Assembly: GCA_028275195.1 (NCBI GenBank)
Contig: JAPWVC010000066.1
Coordinates: 1-7,147 of the forward strand
Direction of reading: 5' to 3'
Source: Candidatus Acetothermia bacterium
GTDB lineage: Bacteria > Bipolaricaulota > Bipolaricaulia > RBG-16-55-9 > JANLFV01
Length of the DNA stretch: 7,147 nucleotides
The notes below the pieces were generated by a model. That model made no database searches. It was not told the origin of the DNA and was given only the letters and a program-made list of their open reading frames with translations. Below, piece after piece: positions 1 through 6,056 of the stretch (positions are counted from its first letter, which is position 1; each line of letters begins with the position of its first letter). A program made the translations under genes and the position numbers.

Positions 1-588
1 GACCAGCCTCTGGGGAGGGCCGTGGGGAATGCCCTGGAGGTGAAAGAGGCCCTGGCAGCGCTCCGAGGCGAGGGGCCGGCCGATCTAGAGGAGCTCACCC
101 TCGAGCTCGGAGCGGAATTGCTCCTAATGGCTGGGGAGGCCGGGACAAGAGGGGAAGCCAAGGCCCGGCTCCTGAGGAGGCTCCATGACGGCTCGGCGCT
201 GGCGAAGTTCCAAGAGATGGTCGCTCGCCAGGGCGGGGACCCTCGAGCCTTGGAAGACCCTCGACTCCTGCCCCAGGCGGAATATCGTCTTGAGATCAAG
301 GCTGCTCATCCGGGTTACATCGTGGAGCTAGATGCTTTGGCGATCGGCGAGGCGGCCCATCTCCTCGGCGCGGGGCGGAGCTTCAAGGGCGAAGCCCTGG
401 ATCATGCCGTGGGGATCGAGCTCTTGAAGAAGGCCGGCGAGCGCGTGGATGAGGGCGAGCCGCTCGCATTGATCCATTACAACTCTCCAGAGAGGCTGGC
501 CCAGGCACGAACGAGGGTCGAGCGGGCCTTCTCCATTGGGGAGGAGCCGCCCCCGCCGGCGCCCCTCATTCAGGCTAGACTCATCTAG
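1..588 (+). CDS. Pyrimidine-nucleoside (thymidine) phosphorylase, C-terminal part, cut by window edge
   Basis: This is the 3' end of a gene whose reading frame is open from base 1; 195 residues are visible. The family usually has about 430 residues, so roughly the first half lies outside the window. The enzyme performs reversible phosphorolysis of thymidine/uridine nucleosides to free base and (deoxy)ribose-1-phosphate, in cytosolic nucleoside salvage. Recognition rests on the first visible residues (DQPLGRAVGNALEV), which match the family's conserved end of the phosphate/base-binding domain. A helical segment follows, then the C-terminal PYNP_C-type domain with a glycine-rich stretch (HPGYIVELDALAIGEAA) and the DHAVGIELLKKAGERVDEGE motif typical of this domain. 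Substrate preference (thymidine only, or uridine as well) cannot be told from this half; a related AMP/thymidine phosphorylase is less likely. The TAG stop at 586-588 sits one base from the stop of the convergent protease gene. Confidence 0.9.
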   Translation, partial: DQPLGRAVGNALEVKEALAALRGEGPADLEELTLELGAELLLMAGEAGTRGEAKARLLRRLHDGSALAKFQEMVARQGGDPRALEDPRLLPQAEYRLEIKAAHPGYIVELDALAIGEAAHLLGAGRSFKGEALDHAVGIELLKKAGERVDEGEPLALIHYNSPERLAQARTRVERAFSIGEEPPPPAPLIQARLI

Positions 589-589
589 A

Positions 590-3440
590 TCACCGGAGGA
601 GGACCAGCTTCCCCAGCTTCTGGACTTCCTGGCCATCGGCCCCGCGGGCTTTCAGAAGATAGAGGTAGACGCCGTTAGCCCACCTTGCCTCATCCCCGCC
701 TATCGTTATAGAGCCATTGTAGACCCAATCGCTCGCGTAGACCCTCCGCCCGGAAAGGTCATAGACCTGGAGAACGAAGGCCATGATCCCCCGGCCCAAG
801 ACCCGGAGCTCGAGGGCCTTCCCCCTCGGAATGAGCCTTACCCCGCGGAGCTCGAGCGGCGAGGCCAAGAGCTCCGCTTGCTCCGCCCCGCTGATGGAAT
901 AGCTGAACCGTGGGAGGGCGCTGCTGATGAGGCCCCGGACCACTGCCCTTGCTTTTGCCCCTGCCCCGCCGAGCGGGCGGAGGCGATAGCGGAGGCTGAG
1001 CCGCTCGCCCGGCTCGATGGCCCTGGGCCAGAGCCACTCCCCGTGAGGCGCGCCTCCTTTGAAGACGGCCTCGCCGCTATCCAGTGGCTCGATTTCCCCG
1101 CCTTGGGACCAGCTCTCACTCAGTCGGAGGCCGTAAATCCGAGTGAGGGCCTCGATCTCGATCGTTACTACCAGTGCTCCCTCAGCGCCGGTGGTGATCG
1201 ACCTCTCCGCTCGGGCGGCCTCCCAGGCAGAAAGCGCGGGCAGGAGCTGCTCGACCGGGGTTCCAGCGAGATGATAGGCGACTAACCTCTCAATCTCGTC
1301 CGAGCCGATGGCCTTCCCCCCGGTGGCAGGGACCTCGGAGCCAGTGAGCCACCAGGCGATGGCCTGTTCCAATTGGGCCTTGCTGATCCGCGCAGCTCGC
1401 GCCTCGTCCAGCCCGAGATCGATCAGGCCCGCTTCCGCATCCCAATGGGCCACGGCCTCGATGATGGTCAATGGCGGGATCACACGGAGTTCAGCCTCGC
1501 CCTCGACCGGTTCGCCATTAATCTGTCCACCCAATCGATAGGCCCCCGGGGCCAGGCGGGATGATGAGCTTATAGCTGATGGTCCGGCCCGAGCCGGGGT
1601 CGACGATCGGCCAGGTCCAAGTAAGCTGCTCCGGGTCGAACTCCGCCCCGGCATTCTCCAGCGGGACCAGCCGGAAGCCCGGCGGGAGCCGCTCTTGGAA
1701 GACTAGGCCACCAAAGTGCGACGGGGGCATCACCAGCCTCACGGTCACGAGGAGCGAATCGCCCTGGATGGCCTGGTCCCCCGGCCGGATGAGACTCGCG
1801 ATCTCGCGGATCGCCCGGGGCCGGCCGAGGCTCAGGTTAAGCCGCCCGGCGCCGTAAATGTTGTCCTTCCCCGGCGGGCCTATATCGATGGCATTGGCTT
1901 CCAAGGCCTCCCAAACTTGTGGAGCGGTCCACTCAGGATGCTGAGAGAGGAGGAGCGCGGCCGCGCCGGCCACTTGAGGAGCAGCGGCGGAGGTCCCGGA
2001 GAAGCGGTGGAGGAAGCCGACCTCGGTGGCTGTCCGGACATTGTCGGGGGCCACGAGCTCGGGCTTGATCCGGCCATCGCTCGTCGGCCCTTGGGAGCTG
2101 TAAGGCGCGACCGGGCCGCTCTCCCACCGCTCGATGGGGATCGCCCCTACGGCCAGGACACCCCTCGCATCGGCCGGTGCGGGGAGGCTCCCCTGTGGGA
2201 CCGCCGGCTCGAGCCGGGCATTGGCGAAGAGCTTTAGGGCCACGGGCCTGAGCCGGTTCCGGGCCAGGACCCGGACATAGTAAGCGCCGAACTGCGGCTC
2301 GAGGGCGAGATAATTGATCTCCTCCGTCGGCGGCTCAGTGCAGGTCTGATAGTTCTGCGAGGAGGCCACTAGATTCCCCTGGGGATCGTAGAGGAAGAGG
2401 TCATAGTCCTGGCAGGTCCGGGGCCAATCGTCCCAGGTCAGGAAGAGCTGGAGCTCGCCGAAGCCGGCCTGGACCTTTAGCTCCTCTTGAGAGCCCTGGA
2501 ACTCGACCCAGCCGTCGCCGTCGGCGTCGCGGAACGGTCCGGTCCAGTGCTGCTGGGCATGGTTCCCCGCGGCATTGACCCATAGGATCCCGAGCCGGCT
2601 GGCCCGGTCGGCGAGCTCGGCTACGATCCCCTTCCCGTCAGAGAAGTTGGTGTTGAACCACCCGACGGAGTGGACGATAATCTTCACCCCTTGGCGTAGG
2701 GAGTCATCGATAGCGTTGGCCAAGCCGACTTCATCGCCGATCTTCTTCAAGTAGAGGAGCGCCTCGGGAGCCACGCTGTGGGCTAGCTCCGCGACCGCTG
2801 TCCCGTGGTTCGTCCCGACTTCGAGCCCCTCGCCAGTGTAGTCGGTGGCATCGGCGATGATCTCTTGGGGGAGGACCCCTTGGGCGATGGCCCAAGAGAG
2901 GCCGCCGAATCCGACATCGATCACCGCTATTCTGACGCCCTGGCCCTTGAACTTGTGGGCATGGAAGAGGACCGCCCCGATCGGGCCGAGGCTCTCCTGC
3001 CCTTGCCCTTGATCTTGAACCCGGATTTGGAGCGGGATCGGACGATAGGCTCGCCGGATGAAGGCCACCTCCGGGAGCTGGGCCACCTCTTCCAATTTGG
3101 CCAGGGGGAGGAGCGCACGGATGAGGCCGGTCGAATGGGCCTCGATGGCCACGCCGAGGGCAGCGAGCTTGGCTAGGACTGGGTCGGCGGAGCTCACCGA
3201 GCCTGTAAGCTCTAGGATAGCCTCTATTCGGCCATCCCTGGTCTCGGCCGTGGCCAGCCCATGGCTTACCATTGCCGTTACTATGAGGGCCGTCTCGATC
3301 TTGGGATTATGGGGGATAGGGAGCTTAGGAGGCGGTGGCTCCGGCCCGGAATGGCCCCCGTCGGGGGGGAGGAGGGCTAAGGCTAAACTGAGGAGGACCA
3401 GCCCAAGCCCGAGCCTCATGGCCAGGAGTCGGCAGTCCAT
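590..3440 (-). CDS. Secreted subtilisin-like (S8) serine protease, multidomain, interrupted by a one-base frameshift
   Basis: Two overlapping reading frames (3440 to 1518, and about 1554 to 590) form one gene broken by one extra base near 1541-1553. The span is 2851 nt, one more than a multiple of three; without that base the product has 949 residues. Residues 1-26 are a Sec signal peptide, with alternative ATG at 3419. Residues about 45-132 resemble an inhibitory propeptide. The S8 catalytic domain shows Asp175 (IAVIDVGF), His212 (NHGTAVAELAH), oxyanion Asn293 (NAAGN) and Ser484 (FSGTSAAAPQVAG). A beta-sandwich-like insert (about 300-410, with DADGDG) lies between Asn293 and Ser484. Downstream are a DUF11-like beta domain (about 555-655, which contains the frameshift), a duplicated helical segment (about 680-730), another beta domain (about 745-865), and a FlgD-Ig/type IX-sorting-like C-terminus (about 870-949) ending LGKLVLLR. 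As written, translation stops at residue 640, leaving the catalytic domain intact but losing the C-terminal modules. The function is inferred to be extracellular or surface proteolysis. Confidence 0.88.
1541..1553 (-). other. Frameshift site in a GC run within the protease gene
   Basis: The plus strand reads GGCCCCCGGGGCC. The coding strand therefore reads GGCCCCGGGGGCC, with four C and five G. Removing one base from the five-base run restores the frame and gives ...LIIPPGPGAYRLGG..., a sensible continuation of the beta domain. It also turns the site into a perfect 12-bp palindrome (GGCCCCGGGGCC). Upstream of this point the -1-strand frame entered from 3440 carries the protease domains; downstream, the other frame carries about 317 residues of plausible protein ending at 590. 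A homopolymer indel (assembly error or true mutation) is the simplest explanation. Confidence 0.8.
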
Positions 3441-3446
3441 CGCCGT

Positions 3447-3475
3447 AGGATAGCAGCTCCCCTCACATTCGGCAA
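3447..3475 (-). promoter_or_regulatory. Putative sigma70-type promoter of the protease gene, giving a leaderless or near-leaderless mRNA
   Basis: On the minus strand, TTGCCG (3475-3470) and TATCCT (3452-3447) are separated by exactly 17 bp; each matches four of six consensus positions. The -10 element ends only 6 nt before the ATG at 3440, so transcription would begin at or next to the start codon. In agreement, no Shine-Dalgarno sequence is seen at normal distance; the only GGAG is 16 nt upstream of the ATG. This is a pattern match only. Confidence 0.4.
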
Positions 3476-3489
3476 AGGGGAGGGATCAC

Positions 3490-3518
3490 TTGACGACCAG
3501 AGGCCGAGCGGTAATCAT
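3490..3518 (+). promoter_or_regulatory. Putative sigma70-type promoter of the lipoprotein gene
   Basis: TTGACG (3490-3495, five of six consensus bases) is followed after 17 bp by AATCAT (3513-3518, four of six). The start codon at 3525 lies 6 nt beyond the -10 element, so the transcript would again be leaderless or nearly so. No Shine-Dalgarno is visible before 3525. The -10 match is weak. Confidence 0.35.
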
Positions 3519-3524
3519 TAGAGC

Positions 3525-3992
3525 ATGATGCGCCGATGTCCCCTGATTAGCGGGCTCCTCTTAGTTGGGGTATGCCTCCTTACCCTAGAGGGGTGCGAGG
3601 CCCTGCTCGAGCTCGGCTGGTGGCCGCTGCGGGCCGAGCTCGATGAGCCCTTCACCCTGCGGGTCGGCCAGACGGCCCAGCTCGAGGAGCTGCGGGTGAC
3701 CTTCACGAGGGTCCTGGAGGACTCCCGCTGTCCGGTCGATGTCGTCTGCGTCTGGGCCGGGAACGCCAAGGTCGAGCTCGAGCTGTTAATCGTCGGAGGG
3801 GTTCGGAGCACGGCCGTGCTCAACTCGACGGTCGAGCCCCGGGAGGTCGGATTCGCGGGGTATCTCTTGCGCTACCTCGACCTCAAGCCCTATCCCAAGA
3901 GCACAGGGCCTCTCGATCCCCGGGCCTACCGCTTGACCTTGATCATCTCCCGCGAAAGGCTCGAGGCTCTACAAGCTAGCTGGATTCCCTAG
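3525..3992 (+). CDS. Predicted small secreted lipoprotein of unknown function
   Basis: This 155-residue protein begins with two basic residues and a hydrophobic stretch (about 7-20) leading to a lipobox-like LEGC, with Cys24 as the likely lipidated residue. Glu at position -2 of the lipobox is unusual, so a plain signal peptide or membrane anchor is possible. The mature part looks all-beta. It contains a conserved-looking core, DSRCPVDVVCVWAGNA (66-81), with Cys69 and Cys75 possibly forming a disulfide, and a late YRLTLIIS strand. I recall similar SRCP-x(n)-C-x-WAG cores in short uncharacterised bacterial secreted proteins, but I assign no function. Two ATG codons are adjacent (3525 and 3528); the first is used here. 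It is divergent from the protease gene. Its TAG stop (3990-3992) overlaps the stop of the convergent GerMN gene within the palindrome CCCTAGGG. Confidence 0.8.
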   Translation: MMRRCPLISGLLLVGVCLLTLEGCEALLELGWWPLRAELDEPFTLRVGQTAQLEELRVTFTRVLEDSRCPVDVVCVWAGNAKVELELLIVGGVRSTAVLNSTVEPREVGFAGYLLRYLDLKPYPKSTGPLDPRAYRLTLIISRERLEALQASWIP

Positions 3993-4513
3993 GGCTGAAA
4001 CAGCGTCTCCGGCTCGAAGCGGACAGCCCTGACCCCAGGGAATTGCTCGGCCGTCTTGATGATCTGGGCTGCCAAAAGGCTCGTCCGACAGGCCCCACCG
4101 CTTGAGAAGCCCCTAGGGTCGGCGAACTTGAGCGTCAGGACCCCATCCTTCAGGCTGGCCCCGAGGAGCTTGAACTCCGGGTGCGGGAACTCCGTGGAGA
4201 AGCCCGCGGCCCGCTCCTCCTTTGTCAGCTCGCCCTTGAGGAGCAGCCTGATCGTATCCTGGATCGGCGTCTTCGTGGGAGGGATCTCCCGCTCGACCGG
4301 CAAGACCGCCTCAGGGCTGCAGGAGATGGCCCCCGTCAGCTCCTTGTCCTTCGCTTCATTGTAATAATAAAGCTTAACCTTGAGGGGGACTGGGGCCTTC
4401 CCCGGCTCCGGAGACGGCTCCCGCCGCGAACCGACCCAAAAGTCGAGGCCCACTCCGACCCCGATCGCTAAGCCGATGGCGGCTAGGATGAGCACCTTCC
4501 TCGGCCCTGACAT
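3989..4513 (-). CDS. Membrane-anchored GerMN-domain protein
   Basis: The protein has 174 residues from the ATG at 4513, or 175 if translation starts at the GTG at 4516. ATG is preferred because a GAGGAG sequence (4523-4518) lies 4 nt upstream of it but only 1 nt from the GTG. Using the 175-residue numbering, residues about 8-28 form one hydrophobic N-terminal anchor, followed by a Pro-rich linker (33-45) and a GerMN domain (about 46-168). GerMN features are a KVKLYYYN strand, the IQDTIRLLLKGELTKEE helix, LKDGVLTLKFAD, a Ser/Gly loop before a long helix, and VRAVRFEPE. Cys66 and Cys143 could form a disulfide outside the membrane. GerMN domains are named from Bacillus GerM but occur widely in non-sporulating bacteria, so this does not show sporulation. 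Their biochemical role is unclear; an envelope role is inferred. It is the last gene of the leftward cluster, and its start overlaps the holA stop. Confidence 0.85.
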   Translation of the reverse strand: MSGPRKVLILAAIGLAIGVGVGLDFWVGSRREPSPEPGKAPVPLKVKLYYYNEAKDKELTGAISCSPEAVLPVEREIPPTKTPIQDTIRLLLKGELTKEERAAGFSTEFPHPEFKLLGASLKDGVLTLKFADPRGFSSGGACRTSLLAAQIIKTAEQFPGVRAVRFEPETLFQP

Positions 4514-5499
4514 CACTCTCCTCTCTCCCGTCCGGCCGGGGCTTCGCCCTTTCTCTTGCTGGTGATAGCAAACACTATCCTATAGAGTGCCTCCTCCGGC
4601 TCGGCCTCGCCCCGCTTGATAAGGGCATCTTCGCGATGCAAGAGGTAGATTAGCTCGATCAGCTCAGCCTCGGAGAAGTTCTGCGCCTGGGCTAAGCGGC
4701 GCTTGACCAGCCAGGGGTATTGGCCCGTCTCGGCCGCGATCTCCTGGAGGGTGCGGCCCTCGCTAGCCAGGGCTTTCACGGCCAGGAGGGCCCGGACTTC
4801 CCCGGCGATCATGAAGAAGACCCGGTTCGGCTCCTCGCCCTCCATGAGGAGCTGCCGGAGGCTCGCTAAGGCCTGGGGCCGGCGCGAGCCTAGTTCCTCG
4901 AGGAAGGGGAAGATCCCCGCCCCGCGGGCCCCGAAGATCAGCCCTTTCAAATCCTCCGGCCCCAAGGGGCCACGGTGGGGGTAGAGGGCGAGCTTCTCGA
5001 TCTCATTTGCTAAGCGGTAGGGCTCCGGCTCGAGCGCCTCGAGAAGGTAACGGAAGGCCTCTCCTGTCAGCTCAACCCCCTGCTCTTGGAGGAGCTCCTT
5101 CACTAGCTTGGGCAGGCTGCGCCGATCGGGTTTAGGGAAGTCCTCGACCTCGCCCTGCTCCGCGATCAGAGCCAAGAGCTTACTCCCCGGCTCGAGCCTC
5201 TCCGCGCTGAGCAAGAGGAAGAAGCCCTCAGGGAGCCCTCTCTCGAGGAGCCTGACCAGTCCAGCCCCCTCGGGGAGCTTCTCAGCCCGGCGGATCAGGA
5301 CTAACTTCCCTGAGGCAAAGAGCGAGGGGGTGAAGAGCACCTCCAGGAGCCTCTCATTCGTGAGCCCCTCCCCGTCGAGATGGACCTCATCGAGCTTGGC
5401 TGACCCCCCGAGGCCCGCCTCCTTGAGCTCGGCGATCTTCCGCTGGATCGCCCGCTCGCGCAAGAAGTCGTCGCCGGTGAAAAGGTAGACCTGCTTCAC
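4513..5499 (-). CDS. holA: DNA polymerase III delta subunit (clamp loader)
   Basis: The product has 328 residues, normal for HolA (roughly 330-345). Delta is the clamp-opening subunit of the replicative clamp loader and binds and opens the beta sliding clamp. The N-terminus MKQVYLFTGDDFLRERA matches the family's K-x-V-Y-L-x-x-G-(D/E)-(D/E) start. It is followed by the degenerate AAA+ fold with SLFASGKLVLIRRAEKL (about 79-95), the lid region with EPYRLANEIEKLALY, and a C-terminal helical collar domain (about 200-310) with LLAVKAL and YPWLVKRRLAQAQNFS. Delta lacks a functional Walker A motif, and none is seen. The start codon is GTG at 5499-5497, overlapping the upstream HD gene's TGA as GTGA. 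No clear Shine-Dalgarno is present, so translational coupling (re-initiation) is likely. The C-terminus is basic and then Glu-rich, and its codons supply the ribosome binding site of the next gene. Confidence 0.93.
   Translation of the reverse strand: MKQVYLFTGDDFLRERAIQRKIAELKEAGLGGSAKLDEVHLDGEGLTNERLLEVLFTPSLFASGKLVLIRRAEKLPEGAGLVRLLERGLPEGFFLLLSAERLEPGSKLLALIAEQGEVEDFPKPDRRSLPKLVKELLQEQGVELTGEAFRYLLEALEPEPYRLANEIEKLALYPHRGPLGPEDLKGLIFGARGAGIFPFLEELGSRRPQALASLRQLLMEGEEPNRVFFMIAGEVRALLAVKALASEGRTLQEIAAETGQYPWLVKRRLAQAQNFSEAELIELIYLLHREDALIKRGEAEPEEALYRIVFAITSKRKGEAPAGRERGE
4518..4523 (-). promoter_or_regulatory. Ribosome binding site favouring the ATG start of the GerMN gene
   Basis: GAGGAG on the minus strand lies inside the last codons of holA, 4 nt before the ATG at 4513. 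It would be only 1 nt from the GTG at 4516, so it supports the ATG start with a TGATG stop/start overlap. Confidence 0.5.
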
Positions 5500-6041
5500 A
5501 GCCCGAGCTGGGGAGCGATCCCCTGCATCGCCGCCAGGACGAACCCGATATGCTCGTCGAGGTCCACCCCGAGCTCCGCCGCGCCCCGGACGAGGTCCTC
5601 GCGGTTCACCCCCCGGGCGAAGGACTTGTCCTTCATCTTCTTCCGGACTGAGCTGACCTTCACCTCGGCCAGGGTCCTATTCGGCTGGACCAAGGCCGCG
5701 GCCACGAGGAGCCCGGTGAGCTCATCGACGGCGAAGAGAGCCTTATCGAGCAAGCTCTCCCGCTTGACCCCGGTGAAGTCGGCGTGGGCCCGCACGGCAT
5801 GGATCAGCTCTGGGGGATAGCCGAGCTCCTCCAGGATCTGGGCCCCCTTCATGGGGTGCTCCTCAGGATAGCGCTCATAGTCGAAGTCGTGGAGCAGGCC
5901 GGCGATGCCCCAGAGCTCCTCGTCCTCGCCGAACCGCCGGGCATAGGCCTGCATCGCCGCCTCGACCGCCAGGGCATGCTTCACCAAGTTCTCGTTCTTT
6001 GTATACTCGCGCAGGAGCCTCATTGCCGCTTCGCGATCCAT
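5496..6041 (-). CDS. HD-domain metal-dependent phosphohydrolase
   Basis: The protein has 181 residues from the ATG at 6041. This start is chosen over the in-frame ATG at 6056 because a strong AAGGAGG (6053-6047) lies 5 nt before it and within the codons of the longer version. Metal-binding residues of the HD superfamily are visible: His22 (KHALAVE), the His51-Asp52 doublet (GLLHDFD), His62 (EEHPMKG), His86 (RAHADF) and Asp106 (AVDELTG). The C-terminal part carries a basic VRKKMKDKSFARGVNRE segment, seen in the family I know as predicted HD hydrolases (COG2316-like, from memory). These proteins are expected to hydrolyse a phosphoester or nucleotide, but the substrate is unknown. It lies 15 nt downstream of the repair-fusion stop, and its own TGA overlaps the GTG of holA. 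Confidence 0.88.
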   Translation of the reverse strand: MDREAAMRLLREYTKNENLVKHALAVEAAMQAYARRFGEDEELWGIAGLLHDFDYERYPEEHPMKGAQILEELGYPPELIHAVRAHADFTGVKRESLLDKALFAVDELTGLLVAAALVQPNRTLAEVKVSSVRKKMKDKSFARGVNREDLVRGAAELGVDLDEHIGFVLAAMQGIAPQLGL

Positions 6042-6046
6042 CGTCC

Positions 6047-6053
6047 CCTCCTT
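6047..6053 (-). promoter_or_regulatory. Strong ribosome binding site deciding the start of the HD-domain gene
   Basis: AAGGAGG lies 5 nt before the ATG at 6041 and immediately after the stop codon (6059-6057) of the upstream fusion gene. Its position argues that the ATG at 6056, directly after that stop, is not the real start. Confidence 0.65.
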
Positions 6054-6056
6054 CAT

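Noticed and set aside
536..1285. Long plus-strand open frame (249 codons) opposite the protease C-terminal half
   Set aside because: It is antisense to a frame with clear domain features up to its natural C-terminus. Its translation is low-complexity and Pro/Arg/Glu-rich, as expected of a GC-rich shadow.
1541..1553. Programmed +1 ribosomal frameshifting as the explanation for the split protease
   Set aside because: No stop or rare codon sits at the slip site (the frame-0 stop comes ten codons later), and no stimulatory structure other than the short GC palindrome is seen. A homopolymer indel is simpler.
2805..3176. Plus-strand open frame opposite the protease catalytic domain
   Set aside because: It is antisense to the Asp175/His212 region, with no motif and a composition explained by the opposite strand.
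3989..4516. GerMN domain as evidence that the organism sporulates
   Set aside because: The domain is widespread in non-sporulating bacteria, and no other sporulation gene is present here.
6042..6056. Five-codon longer start for the HD-domain protein (ATG at 6056)
   Set aside because: Those codons are themselves the AAGGAGG ribosome binding site for the ATG at 6041, which also matches the expected start of the fold.
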